Shown: positions 1-16,534, counted from the first letter of the stretch. The stretch is DNA of 64,000 nt from Alnus glutinosa (GCF_958979055.1 NC_084890.1:27938116-28002115); one strand, 5' to 3'. A program made the numbers and translations. Notes: generated from the sequence alone by a model not told the origin.

Positions 1-303
1 TGTCCTTTTGGATTTTAGGAACATCTCTCCTAGTCTTTGGGATATGTTTGTAGCATTACAGCACTACCTAGAGCCTAGAGGTTTTGTCGAAGTCAAATTT
101 AGATTTCTTGTAATGATTCAAAGAATCAAATTTTTCTACCCTGAAATGATAATTGCTGAAAGACGATTAGAGGTTTCCCAATAGTGATGAATTTGTTTCC
201 AAAGAGTCAAGGTTTGCGGGAGGAATTATTTGGTAGGATTTTGTTTATAAATGCAGCATGCAATACAGCAGCAAAGCCATCAGTGTCTGGCATTTCTACA
301 GCA
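1..303. other. 5' flank of the receptor kinase pseudogene
   Basis: This stretch is ordinary AT-rich DNA before the receptor kinase relic. An ATG at 184 is in frame with the relic, but its first 40 residues look unlike a signal peptide. The ATG at 304 is followed directly by a hydrophobic signal sequence and is preferred. I see no clear TATA box or other gene here. Confidence 0.4.
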
Positions 304-3873
<3,570 letters not shown>

Positions 3874-4744
3874 TACCAAACTCTATCCTATTTTCCCCAC
3901 TGACGATTATGGCAATGAGTTATAACCATACTTTGATGCTGTCATTGAGAAGGAAAAAAGTCTGCAGACTAAATTGATCGTGGGCCAGTGTGCCTATATT
4001 GGCATCATAGCTTGATCTATGAAATAGTTTATTTTGTTGGAAACCCTGAAGTACGGTTGGCAGTGACAATCAACTTCTCACTTATTGTTTTTCCATTTCG
4101 TTTTACAAAGTTTTTGGTGCATCAACGTTTTGAGGGTTCTTGGATACATAATGAAAATTGAAGAAGCGCTCTTGAAAAAGGCAATTGGGTATGTTTGTTA
4201 ATGTGTTTTGGGGGCAGCTTTTGCTTTTATTTTAAAAAAAGTGTTCCGATGTAACATAAATGCAAAAATGATTTCTTTTGTTTTTAGGAGAGTTTTGGAT
4301 ATGGGTTGTTTGTCAATACTTTTGTTTTGAGAATAGAAAACAAAAAACAAAATTTTAACAAAGATGTTGGAATCAAGATAATAAAAAGAAAATAAGAGAA
4401 AAATAATGCAAAACCTGATTAAAGAAAAGTTTCTAAAAATCAATTGTTGAACACTAAATTGCTGTAAAGAGAAATATACATTTATACAAGGAAAGTTTGC
4501 ATCAGTGGGATATAAGGCCAAATGAATTTATATGTAGCATCTTATGAACAAGACAAACAAGGAAAAAAAATACTTGCATAACATGTCCTGATCCAAGATT
4601 CAACAATCACCATCAATAATGAATTCCACCAAAACATTCTGATCATTTTCATATTGAAAGTGCTCACATTTTTTTTTATACAAATGCTGACACTAGAATT
4701 GCATTAAAGGTACAAAAGGGAAATATAAAATATTCCCTTACTCG
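3874..4744. other. AT-rich intergenic DNA
   Basis: This is 0.9 kb between the receptor kinase relic and the next gene on the opposite strand. It probably holds the 3' ends of both. A minus-strand frame at 4198-4521 is low-complexity and has no recognisable domain. I see no further gene or clear transposon. Confidence 0.4.
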
Positions 4745-5531
4745 TTAGGTCTTAGGAGGATCATTCTGCAAAAATTCCTCTATACTTGAAGGAGATTCCA
4801 TGCCTCCAAAGCCACAATCAGCATCCTCGGAAACAAAAGCAGCCTTACCCAAAAGCAAATATGCCAACCTCAAAGTCTCCTCCCTCTGCTCCACGCCACA
4901 ACCATTCGTAAAATACTCAATCCACCCCTCCAACCTCTGCACTTCCTTTCTACACTTTGGGCCCTTCACCCCAACAATCTTTGCATAAAACCCATCTTCC
5001 CAATCACAAGAACTGCCACCACCCAAACCAGCTCTCCCTCTTTCTGCCTCTTCTTCTTTCTCCTCACAATCTGATAAACCCAGGAGCTGTATTAACCGTT
5101 GGATATCGTCAACTGCTTCGTTTTCAGTTTCAACTACGGTTTTGGGGTGCTCTAGGCCGTCGGATTGAGGTTGGGTTTGTGGGGAACTTGAGAGAAATGC
5201 TTGAGGGGGTTCACTGTTTTCTTGGAAGGTTGAGGCGTGGGAAACGGATTGGTCAAAGTGGAGGCATATGGGTGAGCCTAGAGATTCTGTTGACAACAAG
5301 TCTTTAGTCTCTGGTGGTGGGTGTGGCGAGAGGGTGTGGCGTTGTGATGGGTCTTCCAGTTTCAGTCTCTTCTCAACCTGTGGAAGCAATGCAAAGCAAA
5401 AGGAACAGAATTGAGAATATATGTATTAAAACAAAGCAAATGAGAAAGAAAAGTGATACAGAGAGGTGGGTATGATTTACCTGTTTGAGAGAGGAAAAGA
5501 AATTGGAGTGAAGAGAAGGTGGGGGTCGCAT
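4745..5531 (-). CDS. conserved plant protein of unknown function, two exons
   Basis: Exon 1 is 5481-5531 (51 nt, MRPPPSLHSNFFSSLKQ). The 103-nt intron (5378-5480) is flanked by CAG|GTAAAT and CCACAG|GTTGAG. Exon 2 is 4745-5377, ending in TAA. The joined protein has 227 residues. The join gives a continuous SLKQVEKRLKLE segment; I chose it over an unspliced start because the unspliced upstream residues cross a clean acceptor. The middle is rich in Pro, Ser and acidic residues and likely disordered. The C-terminal third (SCDWEDGFYAKIVGVKG to EEFLQNDPP) looks like a compact helical domain. I see no signal peptide, membrane helix or catalytic motif. I do not recognise a function. Intact frame and splice sites argue for a real gene. 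Confidence 0.75.
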
Positions 5532-5912
5532 TTTTTTGATGAAGGGATTGATTAATGATTATGATGATTTGGGGGTTTAATACTGCAATGGTTCAAAAGA
5601 AAACGAAAACAAAATAAAATAGGGTTACCTTTGTTTCATGAAATGGACATTGTATTACTAAGAATATAAGAAGTTTCAATATAATAAAGTTTGTTTAGTG
5701 ACAGCATAAATAATAACAAATGGTCTCACTCGAATTAAACTAAATTTTATAAATACCTAAAATTTGTAAAAAAAATAATAAATAATAATAAATACTTATG
5801 AATGAATTATGCTAAGCTGGGTGACCACACTTAAGGGTTGGTCACAACACTCCGGTGCCATTCATCCTAAGACACTTGGGGTGGTTGCGAATAGTCCACC
5901 CCATGACATTGG
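5532..5912. other. 5' flank of the unknown gene
   Basis: This AT-rich stretch lies upstream of the minus-strand gene and probably includes its promoter and 5' UTR. The part at 5810-5912 is the target sequence of a LINE-like insertion whose poly-A end, read as T on this strand, starts at 5913. I see no other feature. Confidence 0.35.
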
Positions 5913-6898
5913 TTTTTTTTTTTTTTTGGAAACATCTCCTTCATTACCGATAAAAGCCTTAATAGGAGATTACAAGTGACCGAAGGTCAATACAATTGCA
6001 AGAGTAAAACAGAAGGTGATTCCACCACCCGAAGGCGAAAGCTCTACCGTAAGCCAACGCAGTGACCAGAGACAAAGAATCTTTACCCACTAAGTCAGGA
6101 TAAAACTTGACTTAAAGCAGCTTTCAAATACAATAGACTAACATTACATGAACATACATTTGGGCCTCTTAATACAATAAAACACAACCCAACTAATGAT
6201 AAGAGGTCTGATTTAGCTAAAAGCCATCTAAAAGCCCATATAATATCAACACATTGTAAAGATATACTGTGAAAAGATAAGAATATACAAATCCAAACAG
6301 AAAAAAGACATCCATTGCCTTCGCCGGAAAAGAGCCGGCCATTGCCTGAGTCGGCGCATGCAAGGCACAAGCCATCTCTTGAGACCCCCAGCAGCACCCA
6401 ACCACCACGAACCACCACCAACTGCCACAAACCAGGCTTGAGGAGTAAGGCGTATCCCTCATGCGCCGATCCGGGAAACAAGTTCCCCAACACGTGCAGG
6501 CCACACACCTCTCAGGAAATAGTGACATGACCACAACTTGAGTCAGTCAGACCGGAAAGTGGCGGCGAAAAACAGCTAGGGGGTGCATGTCAAGATATCT
6601 CTAGTGAAAACGCTCAGATTTGGCTCTCAAATAAAAGACTTTACAAGCACTGCCAGAGAAGAAGAAAAGCACCGGGGACTCAAGGAAACATCTGGATCCA
6701 AAGCCAACAAAGTCACTGGAGTTTCCCTGCAGGAGAAAACAAAGAAAAAACACAGAAAAACAATAAAACAACTCCATAACCCCGAAAAAGTCAGGAGACA
6801 AAAGCCTCCATCAAATCTGGTTCGGGGGGAACAAAACTCCTTACCCTAGTGGAAGGGAGAAAAACCATCATCCACTGGTTAAGCCAAGAAGTGACAAA
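5913..6898 (-). mobile_element. LINE-like retroposon, 3' part
   Basis: On the minus strand this segment ends in a 15-nt A-tract (T at 5913-5927) directly after a typical plant LINE tail (CGGTAATGAAGGAGATGTTTCC read minus, about 5928-5949). Short minus-strand frames (6095-6508) have no clear RT domain. It is cut at 6898 by the left end of the Harbinger-type element. Its upstream part seems to continue at 26488. The LINE class is inferred from the tail and the absence of an LTR or TIR. I found no target-site duplication. Confidence 0.5.
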
Positions 6899-6935
6899 GG
6901 CCCCGTTTATTAAACCCCTTCCCCTTCCCCTCCCT
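6899..6935 (+). repeat. left terminal inverted repeat, outer part
   Basis: This is the outer 37 bp of the left Harbinger end, cut off from the rest (16535 onward) by the Gypsy insertion. It matches 26451-26487 in reverse complement, apart from small differences in the pyrimidine tract. Confidence 0.75.
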
Positions 6936-9900
6936 TGTGATGACCCCTTTTTTTTTTTTTTTTTTAACATACAAACGGATCTTCACAGTGGCACGACTAC
7001 ATGTCGCTCAGCCAACATATGGCACATGCCCCATAACATGCACCTGATAATCAGAGTTACACCTAACAATGGAATATAATAATCAATGTGCAGCGGAACA
7101 CATATCATAAGCGGAAATACATCTAATACATAACAGTTAATTACAAGAAGAGCCATTTACAAGTCTATCTATTTAAGGCTTATAAAACATATTACATTGA
7201 CTATATATACTAAAATACAGGCTCAACAAATACATATGCCACGTATGACACGAGCCATAAATAAAATACCCAAATACGGACTACCCATGAGTCCGTGACT
7301 TATGACTGTTGCGATGTGCTCCAATCATAGCATCTCATACGCTAGGTGGACGAGTCAATATCTATATCCGCAAAACCTACAACCAAAGTATAAACGTCTG
7401 CACGGTTGCGGGGGTTGCCGCATCCGTACATGTGGAATTATAAGCCCACCGTCTTAGCATAAATAAATACACTAAGACCTCAGAGGTATACTATTCACTG
7501 AGTTTTCGCAAAGAACCAACTTTTCTTTTCTAGTCATGCGTACACTATAACAGCCACCAACTTTATAACCTTTTGTTTGAAAACCCCCATAGCTGATATA
7601 GCACACACCGACTACTAAAAAACATTTAAAGCATACTATGCAGCTGGGACTTAGAAAACAATAGCATTTAAATCATGCAACCATCCGATAAAAATATACA
7701 TAAGCTCTTTTCCATTGAGACTCTTATGTATAATAATACGTCTAGCAAAACTACTCATAATGTAAAAACACCACACTCATAAAAACAATGCTATACATGC
7801 TCATGCAAGTTTCCTTATGGAAATGAATCCATGCCTCATGGGAATTAACCCAAGTTCCTCATGGAAATTAATCCAAGCATCATGGAAATTAATCCAAGCC
7901 TCATGGGAATTAACCCAAGAATAGTTTCCCATGGGCTATAAACCTCACTTCGATGCACGTTTAGCGTTCATGTGCTCATGCCTCAAAACAATATACATAT
8001 ACTTTCTAATTTCATGAACATGCTTTAAACTCATGCCTCAAAACAATATACATATACTTTCTAATTTCATGAACATGCTTTAAACACATGCTTCTAATGT
8101 AAATCCATAAACAATTTAACACATCAATTCTTCTACCAATATTTCCGTAATTTAAATCCCAACAACTCACAATCAAATCCTTCAAATCAGTTCAAATCAC
8201 ACTTTTCAGTCACATATCATTTCTCATAAACATCATTGATACTTCAACATAATTGAAACTACTTAAAACATCCAAAACATATTGTCAACATACAGTCGGT
8301 TCGGATTTATAAACCACATATATTTTGAAATTCTATAATATATGAAAATAGTAGTTTCTCAATGAGTAAAATACTCACCTTGACTGCGCGGATTTAAGCA
8401 CTAGGTCTCTTAGACACCACCTTGCAATGTATCACTGTGGAATAACACATTGCACTGTTTAGCACTTTAAATAATTAACACCATAATTATCACTTGAATC
8501 GCTCAAGGCTAAACCATTGGAAAACCGATAATATTTTTAAGGGTTCCAAACGTCTACCCCTAAGTCCTAGACACTAACTAAAACTCAAATAATACTAACC
8601 CAAAGTATTTACTAAGGGTTAGATATTAAAATCATTATTTCACTATTTACTCATAATATTAATTACTAACCCGCAATTAATATCACTAACCCATAAATTA
8701 TTTTCATTAACACTTATAATAATATTAGCCCTAAAATTATATTTATTGATCTCTAAATTATTTCTCACTAACATTTTCTCAATAATATTAACCCTTGAAT
8801 TATATTTATTAAACTTTTACATAAAACACTACCGTATTTTAAATAACATTAACCCATAAGAAAATCTTAGGGTTAACCTCACAAATACTATTTAAACTAA
8901 ATATCCATAATTATTTATTTTTATTAACATTAGTACCTAACCCATAAATACTTATTTTACAAATAAACAATCTAGGTTCTAACACTTAAAAACCCTAAAT
9001 TAATTTAACCAATCAAATTAGGGTTTTTAAACTTAAACCCAAAATTATAAAACACTACCTCAAACACAATATTATTAACCCAATAGCATTTACTAAGGGT
9101 TAATCATATAAAAACACCACTAAAACTAAATACTAGAAAGTTAGGCTTTAGGGAACTTACCAAAATTTCACCAAACCAAAACTCATGGTTTGGGCAGCCT
9201 CAAGCAAGTTCCAAGTAACCCATTACCTAAAGAAAACACTAGATTAAACTCACATTTTAAGATTTTAACCCAAAATTTCAAGAACACGAGTTTAGTGTTT
9301 TACCTCAAAACGATCGGTGAAAACGTAGATCGGGCTTCGTAGATCACGTTACCGAAGTCGGATTTGAGTTTGGACGGTTTGATCTTCGTAGATCACAATT
9401 TTTCTATGAAAAATTAAAGAGAAAATGAGAGATGGTGTAAGGGATCCGAACAAATGGCGTGGAAAGAGCTTCTTGCCACTTTTAAAATGACACAGTCCGT
9501 GTCTTTTTTTTTTTTTAAATGCCGTCTGTGCCCTTTTCTTTCTTAAGACACGTGCACATGGGTTGCAGTTATCCGAACAATGCCTCTTGTTCTTTATTGT
9601 TTGAATTTCCATCTTTACTTATTTTATTCTTCTTTTCAATTTTCATTTCTTTTCATTTCAATCTCACGCCCCTAGCCCACCTGTTTCTTTTCTTTCTTTC
9701 TTTCTTTTATCTTCTTTTCTTTTTATAATAAACATTTGACTTTTCTTTATTTTAATTGATTCTTATTTTTCTTTTTCTTTATTTTTCTAATTTCTATTTT
9801 ATTTTATTTTATTTTTCTTTTCTATTATTTCTATTTTCTATTTCTTTGGACTTTAAAACTATTCTTTTGTTTTTTTTTTTACCAAACACTAAATTAACTT

Positions 9901-9960
9901 TAATCATTTATTTACTCTAATTTTATATTTTAATTATTAAATAATGTCTTGGATATTACA
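6936..9960 (-). repeat. 3' LTR of the Gypsy element
   Basis: This LTR of about 3.0 kb runs from TGTGATGACC to GATATTACA on the plus strand. It matches 14360-16534 directly over about 2.3 kb. Its first 700 bp match 13640-14335 in inverted orientation instead. It is AT-rich with many short stop-filled frames and no gene of its own. Confidence 0.85.
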
Positions 9961-11299
9961 TTCCTCACTCCTTATAAAAATTTCGTCCTCGAAATTTGGA
10001 CATTAATTTGTTTTGCGCACATACAAGCATTCATTCTATATTAAAAACACTCATGCAAGTATGCGTTTTACATGGGATGCTTACGTGAAATTGGTATAAC
10101 ATAACAATCATACCCGAATTTAATTGGTAAAATGGGGAATCACACTCGCATTTAACGATTACATACTTATGTGGCTTCCTCAACATCGTGATTTCACCAT
10201 AGAGTTCTAACTAACGAAATGATTTTAGTTTTTTTTCCGCTAACCATCGCTTTGGACCTCTTCATATTTCAATTTCCTTTGAATACAAAGAAGCGCATCA
10301 CAATTGGAGGGTTGCAAACACGTTTGCAACGGAGAAATACGGAAAAATGTCATGAATGACCGCTAAAAATAGAAGACATCATGACCATCATGTGATGGAC
10401 ATGTGTTTTGCACTAGGGACAACTCAATATATCCAAAATTGAGCACATATTGCCGAAAGTGTTACACGTTTCGCATTGGTGACACCTTGCATTTCACAAG
10501 ATCACCGGCCAATTTGAATCACAAATTTGCGGCGATGTTTATCCACATAACGTACTATCACTACGTAGTGAATATCCACCTGAACGAGTGCAATCTTCCC
10601 TAGAATCATGCACAACTAAAAGCTCGATGATCGTTTCACTCCAACTTCATAACAAATGAAGTGGAGTACAACGTTTGCGTCTATACGACGTTACGTGTGA
10701 CATAACACTTACAACTACTGGTGGATATCATGTCCAATTCCATGGATTCTCACACGCATAACTTAGGCGTATCCTCAAGTGTCTAAATACATCTCTCGGA
10801 TTTGTCGTCCGCATGCGGAGGGTACATTAAGCTTGTGTTCCGAATACACTTTAAGTCATTCTCGCCATTACAAGATTTCTTATACAGTGTTTTAGCCGTG
10901 TCAGTGGCTTAGGTTGCACATCAAGACATCTTGCTATCAAGATCTCCAAGCACAATAAGCCATCATGGTTGTCTTACGTTTCCGTCTCTCGACCCAAAGC
11001 GCATCAAGACTAGGGTGATATGTGTGAGTTCCACACACTTCACTATAAAGGCATTGCCTACAAAATAGTAGCATTTGCGAACCTTGAGGAGAACGACGCT
11101 ACTCCTGATCCATAGTTGATAAGTAGCAAAGGTTATATCCCTGTTATTACACAAGGGTGCATCTCCGCCTATTGTGATGTATCTGTACAAGCCACATATC
11201 CAATAATCTCAACAGGTAGTTTAAGCACAGGTGCAATTGTGTGTTCACGTTCTATTATGTTGACTACTTGTCCATTCTCGTTCATTACATAAACCAAAA

Positions 11300-11545
11300 C
11301 TCGCATCTCATGAGCTTGGAGAAGAAATATTTTACTAAGCACTTCTGACACCAATACCAAGTGTCTTCCATGCACGACACAATTAGGCGCATAAACTAAC
11401 TTGTCGACGTAACACTCAGCTACTTAGATGTCAAGGTACCCATGGAACGCTTGATTCATCAAGTCCATAAATACCAACAATGTATTTGTCAATCCAAATG
11501 GCATCACCAAAAATTCATAATAATCATACCATATATGGATCGTTG
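11300..11545 (-). pseudogene. pol: reverse transcriptase remnant of the Gypsy element
   Basis: Read minus, the YEFLVMPFGLTNTLLVFMDL block at 11441-11519 is the diagnostic motif before the catalytic site in Ty3/Gypsy RT. Downstream, YVDKLVY stands where FIDDILVY is expected, after a stop codon. The segment is dead. Confidence 0.8.
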
Positions 11546-12819
11546 ACTTTGGCACATTAGCTTTCGCACCAAAAGTCAATGACATCTCGAAAGAAAGTCA
11601 ATTCCTAAGAATACCGAGGCTCCTTAGAGTTGACTGAACAAGTTGTCAGTTCTCAATAAGGAATACTCCTGATTAATTGTCACGCATTTTAGTACACGAT
11701 AATTTATGCATCCTCGCATAGACTTGCGACTAGAGTGGAAACATCTGCACTATCCTAATGTTTCCAACTTAGACTCGACATGAGTTTGGCTTAGGCATAA
11801 GCCAAACATACAAGTGTACACTCTCGGACATTCATCATTGTCAAACGTCGGAGAGAGATAGAGAAGTAACTCGCAAACAAGACCCACAAAGTTCGGACTC
11901 TCTATATTATGGGGTAGGAATACAACTACCCACTCGTGATTATTTACGTTCACTTCTACTTTTTGATCGTTAATCCATCCCAAATTAACACCAAAGCCCT
12001 AACGAGTTAATTTCATAGTTAAACATGGTAAGCTTTATTATTTAACATGTTCAACACCAAGATTCTATATGGATGACATTAAACTCAACATATTACATGT
12101 TGAAGCTAAATATACCAACATTGGAACTCTAAACACATAACACTGTTAACTTCGCTGGCAAGGTCTTTTCTCTTGCACCAATGGAACAATTATCCACACA
12201 TTTCCTACAAGTGAATGTGTCACCAACAAGAATAGCCACGCAAGTGTTCTAATCTAAATGAGACATGAGTGGACCACTTAACATATCAAACTAAATAAGT
12301 TAGACATTGTAGCTCATCATGTCAAACACTAGAGCTAGTGACGTCACCACCTATATTGTGCTAAGGCAATGACCTCCATGTTTACTATAGACCAATGCGT
12401 CACCAATAAAAATGGTCACGCACATTTAATTTTAAAGGTTCGGTACTCATTATGTAACTATGCATAATGAGAGATACGAATGAATAACACTCAAATAAAT
12501 CAAATGCACACAATGCTTTCAACATAAAGGTATAATGCATGTGGCAGCATCGGCAGCATTTACGGTGGTTGAACAGACTTTAGCATTGCTCGGTGTGAGT
12601 AGGCACCCCATACTTGAGCAAACTGTCTCAGCTGATAGTTGCCCGCAAAGGTAATTGACTTTAGCGGCAACAAGTTGGTGACCTCTCATGGAATGGTCTC
12701 CTCGACCATATTTACAACGTGCCCTAGATCTTCCTCGGCATACATCCAAGTGTAGCTCCCCACACACTACACTAGGCAACGATAGAGCTGCTTTGAGTCA
12801 AAGCAGCTAACGATGGACA

Positions 12820-12920
12820 TAGTTTTACGAGGTGGCCAGGTTTACCACATCGAAAGCATACCCAGAATTCGACTCATACAAAGTGTGGCTTCCCACAATT
12901 GGTGCACCGCGTCACACCGA
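12820..12920 (-). pseudogene. gag: gag nucleocapsid zinc-knuckle remnant
   Basis: Read minus, the segment encodes CTNCGKPHF, an in-frame stop, then CFRCGKPGHLVKLC. The second motif keeps all CCHC ligands of a retrotransposon nucleocapsid. The frame is interrupted, so no functional Gag is expected. Confidence 0.75.
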
Positions 12921-13582
12921 AGCGGCTCGCAAATGCATCCTCTTCTCCAAGGAACTTAAAGCCACAACCAATAAGTTGCTTCTTCGGCGGTGAGGAAGCA
13001 TGAGCTCCCAATGGCTTTGATCATTTTTTATTTTTTTTTTATACTCAAATGATTCGTGGTCAAAGGTCCATCAATGAGGAATGCCTAAAACCACAACTAA
13101 CGAATAATTTCCTCGACAGAGGGGAGGAGGAGGTAAAGGCACCTAAAATCACTTCCACCTCAATCACTCACTGAGGAATCCTCTTCCTCATTGCGTATCG
13201 ATATTGCTTGTCTAGACAGCATGACTTGTATGTACAATGAAATGCCACATAGACAATGCTGCATAAAGAAGATTACATGCATCACAATACCCATGCAATG
13301 CACCTAAGAAGCTTATTCTAAATCGTTCCCCGTCTAAGCGATATACTCTACACAATCACATTGAAGTTAATCTACAATGTGAAAGTGAGAGGTAAACTAA
13401 CTATACGTAAATTAAATAATATGCATCACAAAATTCATGTAATGTATATGGAGTATTATGTTTTAATTTCCTATCTTTGTTGAAGCTTTTAAGATTTCCT
13501 ATGGCTCTTTTGTTATTCTTAGACTCTAACACAACCCTAGGCTTCCGCTTATCCGCTTTTCTAACCAACCCTAGAGCTAACC

Positions 13583-13594
13583 GCTCTGATACCA
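13583..13594 (-). other. tRNA-iMet primer-binding site
   Basis: Read minus this is TGGTATCAGAGC, complementary to the 3' end of initiator tRNA-Met. It is the standard minus-strand primer site of plant Gypsy elements. Its place 5 bp inside the LTR edge at 13600 fixes the element's orientation. Confidence 0.85.
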
Positions 13595-13599
13595 TTAGC

Positions 13600-16534
13600 T
13601 GTGACGACTCGTTTTTTAATTTTTTTTTTTTTTTTTTTTTAAAAAAAAAATGTTTTCTAGTAGTCGGTGTTTGCTATATCAGCTATAGGGGTTTTCAAAC
13701 AAAAGTTTATAAAGTTGGTGGCTGTTATAGTGTACGCATAACTAGAAAAGAAAAGTTGGTTCTTTGCAAAAACTCAATGAATAGTATACCTCTGAGGTCT
13801 TAGTGTATTTATTTATGTTAAGACGGTGGGCTCATAATTCCACCTGTACGGATGCGGCAACCCCCGCAACCGTGCAGACGTTTATACTTTGGTTGCAAGT
13901 TTTGCGGATATAGATATTGACTCGTCCACCTAGCGTATGGGATGCTATGATTGGAGCACATCGCGACAGTCATAAGTCACGGACTCATAGGTAGTCCGCA
14001 TTTGGGTATTTTATTTATGGCTCGTGTCATACGTGGCATATGTATTTGTTGAGCCTGTATTTTAGTATATATAGTCAATGTAATACGTTTTATAAGCCTT
14101 AAATAGATAGACTTGTAAATGGCTCTTCTTGTAATTAACTGTTATGTATTAGATGTATTTTCGCTTATGATATGTGTTTTGCTGCACATTGATTATTATA
14201 TTCCGCTGTTAGGTGTAACTCTGATTATCAGGTGCATGTTATGGGGCATGTGCCATATGTTGGCTGAGCAACATGTAGACTGTGAAGATCCGTTTGTATG
14301 TTAAAAAAAAAAAAAAAAAATCGGGTCGTCACAGCTAAGATTATACGTAGAAGTCCTGTTATAGAAAACAATGGCATTTAAATCATGCAACCATCCGATA
14401 AAAATATACATAAGCTCTTTTCCATTGAGACTCTTATGTATAATAATACGTCTAGCAAAACTACTCATAATTTAAAAACACCACTCATAAAAAGAATGCT
14501 ATACATGCTCATGCAAGTTTCCTCATGGAAATGAATCTATGCCTCATGGGAATTAACCCAAGTTCCTCATGGAAATTAATCCAAGCCTAATGGGAATTAA
14601 CCCAAGTATAGTTTCCCGTGGGCTATAAACCTCACTTTGATGCACGTTTAGCGTTCATATGCTCATGCCTCAAAACAATATACATATACTTTCTAATTTC
14701 ATGAACATGCTTTAAACTCATGCTTCCAATGTAAATCCATAAACAATTTAACACATCAATTCTTCTACCAATATTTCCTTAATTTAAATCCCAACAACTC
14801 ACAATCAAATCCTTCAAATCAGTTCAAATCACACTTTTCAGTCGCATATCATTTCTCATAAACATCATTGATACTTCAACATAATTGAAACTACTTAAAA
14901 CATCCAAAACATATTGTCAACATACAGTCGGTTCGGATTTATAAACCACATATATTTTGCAATTCTATAATATATGAAAATAGTAGTTTCTCAGTGAGTA
15001 GAATACTCACCTTGACTGCGCGGATTTAAGCACTAGGTCTCCTAGATACCACCTTGCAATGTATCACTGTGGAATAACACATTGCACTGTTTAGCACTTT
15101 AAATAATTAACACCATAATTATCACTTGAATTGCTCAAGGCTAAACCATTGGAAAACCCAAAATATTTTTTTAAGGGTTCCAAACGTCTACCCCTAAGTC
15201 CTAGACACTAACTAAAACTCAAATAATACTAACCCAAAGTATTTACTAAGGGTTAGATATTAAAATCATTATTTAACTATTTGCTCATAATATTAATTAC
15301 TAACCCGCAATTAATATCACTAACCCATAAATTATTTTCATTAACACTTATAATAATATTAGCCCTAAAATTATATTTACTAATCTCTAAATTATTTCTC
15401 ACTAACATTTTCTCAATAATATTAACCCTTGAATTATATTTATTAAACTTTTATATAAAACACTACCGTATTTAAAATAACATTAACCCATAAGAAAATC
15501 TTAGGGTTAACCTCACAAATACTATTTAAACTAAATACCCATAATTATTTATTTTTACTAACATTAGTACCTAACCCATAAATACTTATTTTTACAAATT
15601 AACAATTTAGGTTCTAACACTTAAAAACCCTAAATTAATTTAACCCATCAAATTAGGGTTTCTAAACTTAAACCCAAAATTATAAAACACTACCTCAAAC
15701 ACAATATTATTAACCCAATAACATTTACTAAGGGTTAATCACATAAAAACACCACTAAAACTAAATACTAGAAAGTTAGACTTTAGGGAACTTACCAAAA
15801 TTTCACCAAACCAAAACCCATGGTTTGGGCAGCCTCAAGCAAGTTCCAAGTAACCCATTACCTAAAGAAAACACTAGATTAAACTCACATTTTAAGATTT
15901 TAACCCAAAATTTCAAGAACACGAGTTTAGTGTTTTACCTCAAAACGATCGTTGAAAACGTAGATCGGGCTTTGTAGATCACGTTACCGAAGTCGGATTT
16001 GAGTTTGGACGGTTAGATCTTCATAGATCACGATTTTTCTATAGAAAATGAGAGATGGTGTAAGAGATCCGGACAAATGGCGTGGAAAGAGCTTCCTGCC
16101 AATTTTAAAATGACGTAGTCCGTGTCTTTTTTTTTTAAATGCCGTTTGTGCCCTTTTCTTTCTTAAGACACGCGCACATGGGCTGCAGTTATCCGAACAA
16201 TGACTCTTGTTTCTTTATTGTTTGATTTTCCATCTTTACTTATTTTATTCTTCTTTTCAATTTTCTTTTCTTTTCATTTCAATCTCACGCCCCTAGCCCA
16301 ACTGTTTCTTCTTTTCTTTTTTTTCTTTTTTTTTTTTATCTTCTTTTCTTTTTATAATAAACATTTGACTTTTTAATTGATTCTTATTTTTCTTTTCTAT
16401 TATTTCTATTTCCTATTTCTTTGGACTTTAAAACTATTCTTTTGTTTTTTTTTTTACAAACACTAAATTAACTTTAATCACTTATTTACTCTAATTTTAT
16501 ATTTTAATTATTAAATAATGTCTTGAATATTACA
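13600..16534 (-). repeat. 5' LTR of the Gypsy element with an internal inversion
   Basis: From about 14360 to 16534 it is a direct copy of 7650-9960. The part from about 13640 to 14335 is the reverse complement of about 6936-7640 of the other LTR, and carries a second LTR-edge sequence (TCGGGTCGTCACAGCTAA, 14322-14339) in the opposite sense. A short normal edge remains at 13600-13615. The inversion would disrupt the LTR end used in integration, so it probably arose during or after insertion. Confidence 0.8.

Larger units (their letters stand above)
9961..13599 (-). mobile_element. decayed gag-pol interior of the Gypsy element
   Basis: The interior reads gag then pol on the minus strand. Near 12820-12920 are two cysteine clusters, CTNCGKPHFV and CFRCGKPGHLVKLC; the second is a complete CX2CX4HX4C zinc knuckle. 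Near 11441-11519 is the RT stretch YEFLVMPFGLTN followed by VFMDLMNQAFHG. The expected catalytic FIDD box reads YVDK (about 11393-11411), so the active site is lost in that frame. Stops and shifts occur throughout and no long frame survives. The length, well below that of a complete gag-pol, implies deletions. Confidence 0.8.
6936..16534 (-). mobile_element. Ty3/Gypsy LTR retrotransposon, degraded
   Basis: The element reads on the minus strand. Its LTRs (13600-16534 upstream, 6936-9960 downstream) begin TGTAATATCC and end in GTCGTCACA or GTCATCACA when read minus. A primer-binding site matching initiator tRNA-Met (GCTCTGATACCA at 13583-13594 on the plus strand) lies 5 bp from the upstream LTR. 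A purine tract with the chromovirus-like context TTTCGAGGACGAAATTT lies just before the downstream LTR (about 9961-10000). The flanking 5-mers TCCCT (6931-6935) and TCCCC (16535-16539) are a near match for a target duplication. The internal region is only 3.6 kb and full of stops. Zinc-knuckle and RT remnants remain. It is not autonomous. Confidence 0.88.

Noticed and set aside
8985-9030. Telomere-like AAACCCTAA words
   Set aside because: They are isolated copies inside the Gypsy LTR and recur in its partner LTR; they are not an array.
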